Shown here: positions 26,037 through 34,668 of the stretch, one piece after another
Position numbering within the stretch: position 1 is the stretch's first letter
Layout of the letters: every line of letters starts with the position of its first letter
From: Pantoea cypripedii
Lineage (GTDB): Bacteria > Pseudomonadota > Gammaproteobacteria > Enterobacterales > Enterobacteriaceae
NCBI RefSeq assembly: GCF_011395035.1
Contig: NZ_CP024769.1
Span: 224,443-288,442, forward strand
Length of the DNA: 64,000 bases
Reading direction: 5' to 3'
Program-made: the position numbers and the translations under genes
Notes under the pieces: generated by a model
Database searches by the model: none
The model's input: the letters and a program-made list of their open reading frames with translations, nothing else
What the model was told of the DNA's origin: nothing

Positions 26037-27440
26037 TTACTTAACAACAGAGGTTTGTGCGACTGCCTGCGTACGGCAGAGGAAATAATAAACAGGTGAG
26101 ACGATGGCTAAACCAATAATCCAGGAGATATCGGCACCACCCAACATGTTGGCCGCCGGGCCGGTATAGATGGCGGTGGACATAAAGGGGATTTCCACCA
26201 CGATACCCAGCAGATAACAGAAAATGGCTTTCGAATTGAAGTAACCATATATCCCTCCGTCACGACGGAAGAAAGACGCAACATCATAATTGCCGTGGGC
26301 CACCAGGTAATAATCAACCAGGTTAATTGCTGTCCACGGCACCAGCACATACAGCAACATCAGAATAAAGTTGGTGTAATTCACCAGGAAGTTTTCCTGA
26401 CCATAAATCGCTATCAAGACTTCAATCAGGATGGTGACAATCGAAACCACAATGCGGGCACCAGAAAGCGGCGACCATTTAGGCAGAAATGTCTGGCCCA
26501 GAGTCAGGGTGCAGAGCACACCACAATACAAATTCATTGCATTGGTTGCGGCAATGCCTAAAGCGAAAACAATGATCACGGTTGAAGATAACCCGCCGGT
26601 CATATTAACAATGCCGGTGATTAAATCGCCGTCCACAATACAAATTGAAACCAGAATGCCGAGAATCATCGGGAACAATGAACCCAGTACACATCCCAGA
26701 TAACTACACCAAAAGACGCTTTTTTCGCTGATATCTTTTGGCATATAACGTGAATAGTCGGAAACATAAGGGGCATAGGCCAGCTGCCATAACGCGGCGA
26801 TAGAAATAGCGCCGAGGAATCCGCTGAGATTAAAACCATTACGGGCGAGAAAATCAGTTGGCAGACCATGTACGAAAACAATCCACGCAAAGGCCGCGAG
26901 CAAAATAATACCGGATACCCATGACATGACTTTGGTGTAGGCATGAATCAGGTTATAGCCGAAGGCGCAGGCCACCAGACTCAGCACCGCAGACACCAGA
27001 ATGCCGGTATCGGTTGAAACGGGTGCATAGATGGCATGCAGTGATTGACCACCCAGCACCAGATTCGAAGCCAGAAAACCGATATACATGATGACCACTA
27101 ACGCAACCACCAGTACGGAGCCATAAGAACCAAACTGACCACGGGTTTGCACCATCTGCGGCACACCTAATTGTGGCCCCTGTGCAGAATGCAGCGCCAT
27201 AAACAGCCCACCGGCAAGGTTACCAATCAGTACGGCGAGGGTGGCCCACATAAAAGATAAGTGGAAAATACTTACCGCGAGCGCACCGGTAATCACGGTG
27301 AGCAACATAATGTTTGAACCAAACCAGATAGTAAAAAGATCCCGTGGTTTGCCATGACGCTCATTTGCGGGAATAGGCTGGATGGTGCTCAACTCTATCG
27401 TGGTTGCAACAGCACTATCTTTTGGGTTGTTTGTCATCAT
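26037..27440 (-). CDS. NCS1-family (purine-cytosine permease type) transporter
   Basis: 467 residues with about 12 hydrophobic segments. The N-terminal amphipathic part ends RHGKPRDLFTIWFGSNIMLLT, the NCS1 signature; QLAYAPYVSDYSRYMP is the conserved TM6 region, and VDYYLVAHGNYDV the late loop. It imports a nucleobase-like or vitamin-like solute with H+ or Na+ across the inner membrane. It is the first gene of the operon and only eight bases from the GMC gene, so its solute is probably the alcohol or its precursor (inference). Confidence 0.86.
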   Translation of the reverse strand: MMTNNPKDSAVATTIELSTIQPIPANERHGKPRDLFTIWFGSNIMLLTVITGALAVSIFHLSFMWATLAVLIGNLAGGLFMALHSAQGPQLGVPQMVQTRGQFGSYGSVLVVALVVIMYIGFLASNLVLGGQSLHAIYAPVSTDTGILVSAVLSLVACAFGYNLIHAYTKVMSWVSGIILLAAFAWIVFVHGLPTDFLARNGFNLSGFLGAISIAALWQLAYAPYVSDYSRYMPKDISEKSVFWCSYLGCVLGSLFPMILGILVSICIVDGDLITGIVNMTGGLSSTVIIVFALGIAATNAMNLYCGVLCTLTLGQTFLPKWSPLSGARIVVSIVTILIEVLIAIYGQENFLVNYTNFILMLLYVLVPWTAINLVDYYLVAHGNYDVASFFRRDGGIYGYFNSKAIFCYLLGIVVEIPFMSTAIYTGPAANMLGGADISWIIGLAIVSPVYYFLCRTQAVAQTSVVK

Positions 27441-28048
27441 AGTTATCTCAACAAAGTCATTTGCAGGCTTGCCGCATGGTTGCGGTTATAACCACCCAAA
27501 AAATTGGGAGGGGTGAAAATAACGTTGATGGGATGTTGCAACAGTTGGCTATGGAGAGAAATGAAGAAAAATATAGCTAACTAATATAAAAAAAAGATGC
27601 AATCTCGCTTATGGATTCGCCGCCCTAAAATGGGACGTCGCAAAATAGAAAAATGAATGATGATGCTATGAGGTAACTTAATGATTTTTAGGTTTTAAAT
27701 ATTATTGCCGCAGGCTAATGCATCATTTTAGTGCACCATTGCACACGAGTGAATCAACTCTGGCAATAAAAAATGTTTTCAATTTTGCAAAATTAGAAAG
27801 TAAAAATATTGCCTGTAAATAGTGTCGCTTTGATTTATCTCAGTACCTTTTTACGTGGGTTATGTAGAGCCGCTGCGGCTTTAGCGCGATCTTATGCTTT
27901 ATTTCGCTGGTTAACGTTGCCATCAGGTTAAATATTTTCTATCCAGACGCTCACTTTATAATATTTTACCGTCTGCATGCGCTCCAATAGTCTTGGGTCC
28001 TTCTTAAGTGGTTAATCCCCTGCATGATGCGGGATGAAGGACGTTGAA
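27441..28048. other. Divergent intergenic region, AT-rich
   Basis: About 600 bases between two divergent operons. It must hold both promoters. A stretch near 27720-27750 reads TGCATC...GTGCACCATTGCAC, a partly symmetric site that could bind a regulator, but no clear sigma-54 or NtrC motif was found. No gene, RNA or REP element is recognisable. Confidence 0.4.
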
Positions 28049-29317
28049 ATGACATCATTAAAAACTGAAACAGATACGCTGATTATTGGCGCGGGTCAGG
28101 CGGGGGTTGCCATGAGCGAACACCTGACGCGTCTGGGCATTCCGCATCTGGTACTGGAGAAAAATCGTATTGCCGAATCCTGGCGTAGCCGTCGCTGGGA
28201 TTCGCTGGTTGCCAACGGTCCGGCGTGGCATGACCGCTTTCCGGGAATGGAATTTCCTGGCTGCGCGCCAGACAGCTTTGTGGCGAAAGAGCAGGTTGCC
28301 GATTATTTTGTCAGCTACGCCGCCATGCACCAGGCACCGATTCATACTGGCGTCGAAGTGTTAAGCGCTGAACGCAATCAGGGACGCAGTGGTTTTACCG
28401 TCACCACCTCCGCAGGCGTCATTCATGTGCAGCGGATCGTGGCGGCCACCGGACCCTTCCAGCGCCCGGTTATCCCGGCGATTGCCCCGCAACATAGCCA
28501 GGTCCAACAGCTGCACTCGGCAGACTATAAAAATCCGCAGCAGCTGCCGCAGGGTGGCGTATTGGTGATTGGTGCCGGTTCTTCCGGAGTGCAGATTGCC
28601 GATGAACTGCAACGCGCCGGTAAGCCAGTGTGGCTGTCGGTGGGGCCGCACGATCGCCCGCCGCGTTCCTACCGTGGCCGGGACTTCTGCTGGTGGCTTG
28701 GGGTGCTCGGCCTGTGGGATGCCGCAGCCAGCCAACCGGGTAAAGAACATGTCACTATCGCCGTAAGTGGCGCACGCGGTGGACATACCGTTGATTTCCG
28801 TCGTCTGGCGGCGCAGGGCGTTAACCTCGTTGGCCTGACGGAAAGTTTCACTGATAACAGCGTGCGTTTTCAGGACGATCTGGCACTGAATATTGCGCGC
28901 GGCGATGCGAATTACCTCGCGTTGCTGGACGCCGCTGATGAATATATCGACCGTAATGGTCTTGATTTGCCGCCAGAACCGCAGGCGCGTGAATTCCTGC
29001 CAGACCCCGCCTGCGTCACCCATCCACAGTTGTCCCTCAATCTGGCTGAAGCCGGGATCACCAGCATTATCTGGGCGACGGGCTATGTCGCCGATTACAG
29101 CTGGCTGAAGGTCAACGCGTTTAATGAACAGGGTAGACCGCAGCATCATCGCGGCGTTTCCAGCGAGCCTGGCGTCTATTTCCTCGGCTTGCCGTGGTTG
29201 TCACGCCGTGGTTCCACCTTTATCTGGGGCGTCTGGCACGATGCCAAATTTATTGCTGACCAGATTGCTATTCAGCGCCAGTACCAGCAGTACCGCGCTC
29301 CCTCCGACTCGCTTTAA
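28049..29317 (+). CDS. Flavin-containing monooxygenase (CzcO-like)
   Basis: 422 residues with two Rossmann loops: FAD-binding LIIGAGQAGVAMSEHL near residue 15 and NADPH-binding VIGAGSSGVQIADEL near residue 172, plus the late ATGYVADYSWL motif of this family. It inserts oxygen into an N, S or carbonyl-containing substrate using NADPH. The ATG follows AAGGA seven bases away; an ATG five codons upstream has no such site. First gene of a four-gene operon with RidA-like, DUF1028 and M20 proteins, which argues for oxidation of a nitrogen compound followed by hydrolysis. Confidence 0.86.
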   Translation: MTSLKTETDTLIIGAGQAGVAMSEHLTRLGIPHLVLEKNRIAESWRSRRWDSLVANGPAWHDRFPGMEFPGCAPDSFVAKEQVADYFVSYAAMHQAPIHTGVEVLSAERNQGRSGFTVTTSAGVIHVQRIVAATGPFQRPVIPAIAPQHSQVQQLHSADYKNPQQLPQGGVLVIGAGSSGVQIADELQRAGKPVWLSVGPHDRPPRSYRGRDFCWWLGVLGLWDAAASQPGKEHVTIAVSGARGGHTVDFRRLAAQGVNLVGLTESFTDNSVRFQDDLALNIARGDANYLALLDAADEYIDRNGLDLPPEPQAREFLPDPACVTHPQLSLNLAEAGITSIIWATGYVADYSWLKVNAFNEQGRPQHHRGVSSEPGVYFLGLPWLSRRGSTFIWGVWHDAKFIADQIAIQRQYQQYRAPSDSL

Positions 29318-29326
29318 GGAACTGTT

Positions 29327-29752
29327 ATGCCTACTCATCAACGTATTCGTATGTTCAACACCAAAGAAACCTATCCGAATCAAACGCTGGACAACGATCT
29401 CTGCCAGGCGGTGCGCGCCGGTAATACCGTCTACGTGCGCGGCCAGGTCGGCACCGATTTTGAAGGGAATCTGGTGGGACTGGGCGATCCACGCGCCCAG
29501 ACTGAACAGGCGATGAAAAACCTCAAACAATTACTGGAAGAAGCCGGTAGCGACCTGAGCCATATCGTAAAAACCACCACCTATCTTATCGATCCGCGCT
29601 ATCGCGAGCCGGTTTACCAGGAAGTGGGGAAATGGCTGAAAGGGGTGTTTCCCATTTCAACCGGGCTGGTGGTATCGGCGCTGGCACAGCCGCAGTGGCT
29701 GATGGAAATTGATGTGATTGCAGTGATCCCGGATGGCTGGGAGGCAAAATGA
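29327..29752 (+). CDS. RidA (YjgF/YER057c) family protein lacking the deaminase arginine
   Basis: 141 residues. The fold is clear from GNTVYVRGQVGTDFEGNLVG, TEQAMKNLKQLLEEAGSDLSHIVKTTTYL and MEIDVIAVIP. In true RidA the last part reads ARSxVEVARLP with the catalytic Arg105; here the aligned region is ISTGLVVSALAQPQW, without that Arg. Imine/enamine deaminase activity of the RidA type is therefore doubtful; other Rid subfamilies act on different substrates. It lies ten bases behind the monooxygenase gene and overlaps the DUF1028 gene by four bases (ATGA). Confidence 0.85.
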   Translation: MPTHQRIRMFNTKETYPNQTLDNDLCQAVRAGNTVYVRGQVGTDFEGNLVGLGDPRAQTEQAMKNLKQLLEEAGSDLSHIVKTTTYLIDPRYREPVYQEVGKWLKGVFPISTGLVVSALAQPQWLMEIDVIAVIPDGWEAK

Positions 29753-30423
29753 CGCTTTCGATTGCCGCACGCTGTGCGGAATCCGGCCAGCTTGGTATCG
29801 CCATTAGCTCATCAAGTATTGCCGTCGGCGCGCGTTGCCCGTGGCTGGTAGCCGGAGTGGGGGCGGTATCCAGTCAAAACATTACGTTACCGGCGCTCGG
29901 GCAGCAGATTCTTGCGCGCCTCGAAGAGGGCCAGGCACCGGAACAGGCGCTAAAGAGCGCGCTGGCGGAAGATCGCTTTAGCGAATATCGCCAGGTTACG
30001 GTGATGGACGCCAGCGGTCGCAGCGCCGCCTTTAGCGGCGACAAGACGCTGGGTATTTATCATGTGGTGCAAGGTAAAGACTGCGTGGCGGCTGGCAATA
30101 TGCTGGCGGATCAAGCGGTGATTGCTGCGATGGTGGCGGCTTTTGAAGCCACAACCGGTGAACTTACCAGTCGTCTGATTACGGCGTTGCAGGCGGGAAT
30201 CGACGCCGGGGGGGAAGCCGGTCCGGTGCATTCTGCTGCCGTGAAGGTGGTGGATGATTACACCTGGCCGCTGGTGGATCTGCGCGTTGACTGGGCGGAG
30301 GACAACCCACTGGCTGAGCTGCACCAGTTGTGGCTGGCGTATGAACCGCAGATGCAGGCTTACGTCACCCGTGCACTCGATCCGCGCGATGCCCCGAGCT
30401 ATGGCGTACCCGGCGATGAGTAG
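29749..30423 (+). CDS. DUF1028 family protein
   Basis: 224 residues. The family signature starts at the N-terminus: MTLSIAARCAESGQLGIAISSSSIAVGARCPW, followed by GVGAVSSQNITLPALGQQIL and WPLVDLRVDW...PLAELHQLWLAYEPQ. DUF1028 proteins resemble Ntn-type hydrolases and are usually found in catabolic clusters with RidA and M20 proteins; the reaction is not settled. The gene is translationally coupled to both neighbours (ATGA overlap upstream, overlapping start of the M20 gene downstream). Confidence 0.85.
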   Translation: MTLSIAARCAESGQLGIAISSSSIAVGARCPWLVAGVGAVSSQNITLPALGQQILARLEEGQAPEQALKSALAEDRFSEYRQVTVMDASGRSAAFSGDKTLGIYHVVQGKDCVAAGNMLADQAVIAAMVAAFEATTGELTSRLITALQAGIDAGGEAGPVHSAAVKVVDDYTWPLVDLRVDWAEDNPLAELHQLWLAYEPQMQAYVTRALDPRDAPSYGVPGDE

Positions 30424-31570
30424 CGCAGTGCGTGATATCCTCGCGGCGCTGCTGGCGTTCGATACCACCAGCCGCGAATCCAATCTGGCGTTGATTGCCT
30501 GGATTGAGGATTTTCTGGCCCAGCGCGGCATCGCATCGCAACGCATCATGGATGACAGCGGGCGCAAAGCCAATCTGTATGCCCGGCTGGGACCGGGCGG
30601 TGATGGCGGGGTGATGTTATCCGGCCATACCGATGTGGTGCCGGTCGATGGTCAGCAATGGACGCTGCCGCCGTTTGCCCTGACGCAACAGGATGGATGT
30701 TACTATGGCCGCGGCAGTGCCGACATGAAAGGCTTCCTCGCCTGCGTGCTGGCATCGCTGGATAACTTTCTGGCCCAGCCGTTACGCCTGCCGCTGCATC
30801 TGGCTTTTTCCTATGATGAGGAAGTGGGGTGCCTTGGCGTGCGTAGCATGGTGGATTATCTGCGCGCGTCTGCGGAAAAGCCCGCCATGTGCATCATCGG
30901 CGAGCCAACGGAGATGCGTCCGGTATATGGGCACAAAGGCAAGGTGGCGATGCGTTGCCAGGTTCATGGCCGCGCCTGTCATTCGGCCTATGCACCTTCC
31001 GGCGTCAATGCCATCGCATACGCGGCAAAGCTGATCAACCAGCTTGGCGATGCGGCTCAGCAACTGAAGCAGGTAGAGGATGCGCGTTTTGATCCTGCAT
31101 ACAGCACGCTTCAGATCGGTGTGATTCAGGGCGGTAGCGCCTTGAACATCGTGCCGCAGGATTGTCAGTTTGATTTTGAAATTCGCTATCTGCCAGGCGC
31201 AAATGTTCAGAGCGTGATTACCGAGTTCGAGCAGTTCGCGCAGCAGCAATTGTTACCGCAAATGCAGGCGGTGGCAGCCGAAAGCGCGATTCGTTTTCAG
31301 CCGCTGAGCCACTATCCTGGCTTGCTCACCGATCCACAATCGCAATTCGCGCAGTGGCTGGCGCAATGGAGTGGCAGCGATGATTTCTCAACCGTGGCGT
31401 TTGGCACCGAAGGGGGATTGTTTGATGCAGCGGGGATTGCCACGCTGATTTGCGGACCGGGCAGCATGGCGCAGGGGCATAAGCCGGATGAGTTTATCGC
31501 TATTGAACAAGTCGAACGCTGTATGACGATGCTGGATAATCTGTGCCAGTGGATGCGTTGTATCGTTTAA
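30416..31570 (+). CDS. M20-family deacylase, ArgE-like (acetylornithine deacetylase type)
   Basis: 384 residues. Metal-binding motifs are SGHTDVVPVDGQQW, GRGSADMKGF and the catalytic SYDEEVGCLGVRSM, followed by GEPTEMRPVYGHKGKVAMR and the dimerisation domain. It hydrolyses an N-acyl amino acid to the free amino acid. The ATG lies inside the last codons of the DUF1028 gene; a longer frame upstream is a shadow of that gene. It looks like a pathway enzyme of this operon rather than the housekeeping ArgE, since no arginine genes adjoin it. Confidence 0.86.
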   Translation: MSSAVRDILAALLAFDTTSRESNLALIAWIEDFLAQRGIASQRIMDDSGRKANLYARLGPGGDGGVMLSGHTDVVPVDGQQWTLPPFALTQQDGCYYGRGSADMKGFLACVLASLDNFLAQPLRLPLHLAFSYDEEVGCLGVRSMVDYLRASAEKPAMCIIGEPTEMRPVYGHKGKVAMRCQVHGRACHSAYAPSGVNAIAYAAKLINQLGDAAQQLKQVEDARFDPAYSTLQIGVIQGGSALNIVPQDCQFDFEIRYLPGANVQSVITEFEQFAQQQLLPQMQAVAAESAIRFQPLSHYPGLLTDPQSQFAQWLAQWSGSDDFSTVAFGTEGGLFDAAGIATLICGPGSMAQGHKPDEFIAIEQVERCMTMLDNLCQWMRCIV

Positions 31571-31573
31571 GAT

Positions 31574-31597
31574 TCGCGCGATAAATCGCTCCGCTAC
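31574..31597 (-). repeat. Single GTAG-type REP palindrome
   Basis: Read on the minus strand it begins GTAGCGGAGCGATTTATCGC, one base off the consensus of the other copies. It sits directly behind the M20 deacylase gene and may stabilise or end its message. Confidence 0.65.
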
Positions 31598-31652
31598 ACC
31601 AATTCCTCCGGATGATGTTATAAAGCTCTTTTCGCGCAATGGGTCCTGATTT

Positions 31653-32444
31653 GTGTCGCTAAACGCATCTGAATGGCTGAATCGTAATGGTATTGAATGT
31701 TCCCGCGTCACCGCCAGTGACAGCGGTTTTCCGCGTCATTTACATGATGAATATGTGATTTGCGCTAACCTGAGTGGCCGGGAAGCGATCTGGCTGGATG
31801 GTAAAGAACATGAAGCGATGGCCGGGCAGGTCACGGTTTACAACCCGGCGTCGATTCAGGCGTCAGCGTTCAGCCTGGAACCGGTGAGTTTTATTAGCGT
31901 GCATCTGCCGCAGTCGGTGCTGCGCGCAGTGGTGGCGCAGCAGGGGTTGCGCAGCACCAGTGAGGCTCCGGTTTTGCGTGAGGGAGCGTATTACGATGCA
32001 CGGGTGTTTGCTGCCATTTGTCGCTTTGCGGATGCGGCGCAGCAGGATGACGAACAACGGCTGATGTGGTTATGCGGCGAGTTGCTGGATGATCAAGCCA
32101 GTTGCCAGCAGGGCGATGAACAGCTTATCGCTCAGGTGAAAGAGCTGCTGCGAGTTGATCTGAGTATCAAACCGCAGCTGGATACGCTGGCGCAGCAGGT
32201 CGGTCTCAGTAAATACCATCTGGTGCGGCGTTTTACTCAACTTACCGGCATGCCACCCCTGCAATACCATATGCAGCTGCGTTTACATCAGGCGCGTGAT
32301 CTGCTGCGTTGTGGTGTGCATCCCCAGGAGGCGGCGCTGCAACTTGGTTTTTACGATCAAAGCCATTTTATCAACGCCTTCCGCAAGGTGATGGGCACCA
32401 CGCCGCATCTTTATGCGCATCAGCTAAGGATAAATTCCCGATAG
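31653..32444 (+). CDS. AraC-family transcriptional regulator
   Basis: 263 residues from a GTG start. The cupin sensor includes SGFPRHLHDEYVICANLSG and VYNPASIQAS; the double HTH covers about 165-260 (PQLDTLAQQVGLSKYHLVRRFTQLTGMPPLQYHMQLRL, then LQLGFYDQSHFINAFRKVMGTTP). AraC genes of this type often adjoin LysE exporters, as here: the LysE gene is convergent and overlaps the end by 25 bases. It may regulate the exporter or the upstream catabolic operon. The start is weakly supported. Confidence 0.8.
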   Translation: MSLNASEWLNRNGIECSRVTASDSGFPRHLHDEYVICANLSGREAIWLDGKEHEAMAGQVTVYNPASIQASAFSLEPVSFISVHLPQSVLRAVVAQQGLRSTSEAPVLREGAYYDARVFAAICRFADAAQQDDEQRLMWLCGELLDDQASCQQGDEQLIAQVKELLRVDLSIKPQLDTLAQQVGLSKYHLVRRFTQLTGMPPLQYHMQLRLHQARDLLRCGVHPQEAALQLGFYDQSHFINAFRKVMGTTPHLYAHQLRINSR

Positions 32445-33058
32445 CCAGAGCTGATGACATAGACAGCGAAGTAACAGAAAATCAGCGCCGACGCGAGATA
32501 GGAATATTTCAGCAGGCGCTGTCCCAGCAGTTTCCCGCCCATGCTGCCCACCAGACATAACACGCAGGTCCAGAAGACTCCGGCGATAAAGAAGCCGCTG
32601 AGGAACCATGAGGTGGAACCCGTATTCCCGTGCCCCATACGTGAAATCAACGCGCCACCAACGCTGGCAAACCACAGGATAGCGGTGGGGGATGATAGCG
32701 CCAGCATCACGCCACGGCTGAATTCACGTATCAATGAACGTTTGGGTTGTTGTTCGGACATATTGATTGCGGTGACCGAATGGTATGCCGCCAGCAGCAT
32801 TTTGAGCGCGAACCAGACTAATAACAGCCCGCCACCAATCCACAGTACCCAGCGTACCGCTGCAAACTGCAACACTACCGCCATGCCTGCCAGTGCCAGC
32901 AGCGCATAAATCAAATCGCCAACGCAAGTGCCAATCCCCAGCCAGAAACCGTGGAAATAACCGCGCTGCATTGCCAGAGTGATCATGGCGATATTCGCCA
33001 GACCGATATCGAGGCACAACGACAAACTCAACAGAAAACCATTGGAAAACTGCAACAT
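32420..33058 (-). CDS. LysE/RhtB-family amino-acid exporter
   Basis: 212 residues with about six membrane helices. The family pattern is ANIAMITLAMQRGYFHGFWLGIGTCVGDLIYALLAL early and RGVMLALSSPTAILWFASVGGALIS in the middle. It exports an amino acid or analogue across the inner membrane. It stands between two nitrogen-catabolic operons, so it could relieve amino-acid overload from deacylation. Its 3' end overlaps the convergent AraC gene. Confidence 0.85.
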   Translation of the reverse strand: MLQFSNGFLLSLSLCLDIGLANIAMITLAMQRGYFHGFWLGIGTCVGDLIYALLALAGMAVVLQFAAVRWVLWIGGGLLLVWFALKMLLAAYHSVTAINMSEQQPKRSLIREFSRGVMLALSSPTAILWFASVGGALISRMGHGNTGSTSWFLSGFFIAGVFWTCVLCLVGSMGGKLLGQRLLKYSYLASALIFCYFAVYVISSGYREFILS

Positions 33059-33139
33059 AGTTAAACACGCATCCCGCGCTGGTAAGAGTGGCGCTATTTA
33101 ACCATGTTGTCGTTTGCGGGTATTGGAAAGAATTGCGCA

Positions 33140-33156
33140 TGCACCGCCGTGGTGCT
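33140..33156. promoter_or_regulatory. NtrC-type enhancer site
   Basis: TGCACCGCCGTGGTGCT matches the NtrC consensus TGCACC-N5-GGTGCA in all but the last base and is almost identical in form to the strong E. coli glnA sites. It lies about 120 bases upstream of the predicted transcription start, a normal enhancer distance. A single strong site is seen. Confidence 0.75.
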
Positions 33157-33250
33157 GAATGCCGCGCAAACGTGCAGCAGCAATAAAATAATCGTTCTGT
33201 CTGGTATCACAACCCGCGAATGTTCTGAGCTGGCCGGGAATGATTAAGAC

Positions 33251-33266
33251 TGGCCCGCTTATTGCT
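33251..33266 (+). promoter_or_regulatory. Sigma-54 promoter of the amide/urea-type transporter operon
   Basis: TGGCCCGCTTATTGCT fits the sigma-54 consensus TGGCAC-N5-TTGCW with correct spacing and a single mismatch. The -24 GG lies at 33252-33253 and the -12 GC at 33264-33265, which places the start near 33277. With the NtrC-type site upstream this indicates nitrogen-limitation control. Confidence 0.8.
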
Positions 33267-33276
33267 TCCTGAAAAT

Positions 33277-33331
33277 ATTGCCCCAGCGTTGTGGCAATCT
33301 CATCTTTTTTAATGCAGACAGCGTTGTCTGC
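33277..33331 (+). promoter_or_regulatory. ANTAR-type tandem hairpin RNA element in the leader
   Basis: Two stem-loops follow each other in the leader. The first (33277-33298) pairs ATTGCC with GGCAAT and closes a C-G pair on the hexaloop AGCGTT; the second (33314-33331) pairs GCAGAC with GTCTGC on the same hexaloop AGCGTT. Dual hairpins with six-base loops having A at position 1 and G at position 4 are the known ANTAR-protein target. The linker has a T6 run. An AmiR-like ANTAR protein is encoded at the end of the gene cluster. I see no canonical terminator in the rest of the leader, so the exact mechanism is open. Confidence 0.75.
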
Positions 33332-33415
33332 CAGCTGCTGGTTTCACCCTGTCCGGTTCTCCCGGAAATCCATTCTGTTGTTCTAACTGACTCATAACTT
33401 CTTTCAGAGGGTGCT

Positions 33416-34657
33416 ATGGCTATTAGTCGTCGTTCATTTCTTCAGGGATCTGCATTATCGGCATTAGGTCTGGCTGCGGGCGTTGCACCGAAAATCAGTT
33501 TTGCGGCGGATAATAAAGACGCCATCAAAGTGGCGACCATTCTCGATCTTTCCGGTGGTCTGGATATCTACGGTAAACCGATGTCCAACGCCATCAATCT
33601 GGCGGCCGACGAAATCAATGCGGCCGGGGGCTTGCTGGGCCGACCGTTGCAGATGATTAATTATGATGCCCAATCCAATATGCAGCTGTATGCGCAATAC
33701 GCGCAGCAGGCGGCGTTAAAAGACAAGGTATCCGTGGTGCACGGTGGCATCACTTCAGCGTCGCGTGAGGTGATCCGCCCGGTACTGGATCGTTTCCGCA
33801 CCCTCTATGTTTACCCCACCCAATATGAAGGCGGCGTTTGTGACCGCAACTACTTCTCAACCGGCTCTACGCCAGCACAAACCGTGGAAAAACTGGTGCC
33901 CTACGCGATGAAGAAATGGGGCAAAAAGGTCTATGTGCTGGCCGCCGATTATAACTATGGCCAGATCGTTTCCGCCTGGGTGAAAAAGTCGGTACATGAT
34001 AACGGCGGGGAAGTGATGGCGGTGGAATTCTTCCCGCTCGATGTCACCGACTTTGGGGCCGCTATCTCAAAAATCCAGAGCGCCAAACCGGATATGGTGT
34101 GGTCGGCACTGGTCGGCGGTGCGCATATCTCCTTCTATCGCCAGTGGCACGCGGCGGGCATGAGCGGCAAGATTCCGATTGCTTCGACGGTATTCGGTGG
34201 CGGCAACGAACACATCATCCTGTCACCGGAGGAGAGCAACGGCATCCTGGTGGCGGCTAACTATATGCAGGAGATCGCCACCCCGGAAAACCAGGCCTTT
34301 GTGAAGAAATTCCATGATCGCTACGGCGCTGATACCCCAAATATCAGCGACCTGGCGATGGGCGCTTATCAGGGCATGCTGGTGTGGGCGGAAGGGGTAC
34401 GCAAAGCGGGAAGCATTGATCGCATGAAGGTGATTGAAGCGCTGGAATCGGGCGTTAGCGTGACCTCGCCGAGTGGCAAAGTCACGGTTGATCCGGCCAC
34501 GCATCATTGCTCGCTGGATGTGCACATTGCTGAAGTTGAAAACCATCAGATGAAGATCCTCGAAACCTTCACCGATCAGCCACCGAGTGATACCGCGATG
34601 GTGTGCGATCTGAAGAAAAATCCGCGCGATACCAAACAGTATCAAATCGAGCTGTAA
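33416..34657 (+). CDS. Urea/short-chain amide-type ABC transporter substrate-binding protein
   Basis: 413 residues of the UrtA/AmiC/FmdD group of Leu/Ile/Val-binding-fold proteins. A Tat signal (AISRRSFLQGSALSALGLAA) indicates folding before export. Characteristic parts are LSGGLDIYGKPMSNAINLAADEINAAGGLLGRP, HGGITSASREVIRPVLDRFRTLYVYPTQYEGGVCDRNYF and MGAYQGMLVWAEGVRKAGS. It binds urea or a short amide in the periplasm for the permease encoded next. The start follows GAGGG. Its leader carries NtrC, sigma-54 and ANTAR signals. Which amide is bound cannot be told. Confidence 0.85.
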   Translation: MAISRRSFLQGSALSALGLAAGVAPKISFAADNKDAIKVATILDLSGGLDIYGKPMSNAINLAADEINAAGGLLGRPLQMINYDAQSNMQLYAQYAQQAALKDKVSVVHGGITSASREVIRPVLDRFRTLYVYPTQYEGGVCDRNYFSTGSTPAQTVEKLVPYAMKKWGKKVYVLAADYNYGQIVSAWVKKSVHDNGGEVMAVEFFPLDVTDFGAAISKIQSAKPDMVWSALVGGAHISFYRQWHAAGMSGKIPIASTVFGGGNEHIILSPEESNGILVAANYMQEIATPENQAFVKKFHDRYGADTPNISDLAMGAYQGMLVWAEGVRKAGSIDRMKVIEALESGVSVTSPSGKVTVDPATHHCSLDVHIAEVENHQMKILETFTDQPPSDTAMVCDLKKNPRDTKQYQIEL

Positions 34658-34668
34658 CAGGAGCCACT

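Noticed and set aside
28361..29149. 262-residue minus-strand ORF
   Set aside because: Antisense to the flavin monooxygenase gene with its two Rossmann motifs; GC-rich third-position effect.
33277..33310. First leader hairpin plus T6 as an intrinsic terminator
   Set aside because: Six bases separate the stem from the T run and the stem has a mismatch; weak as a terminator.
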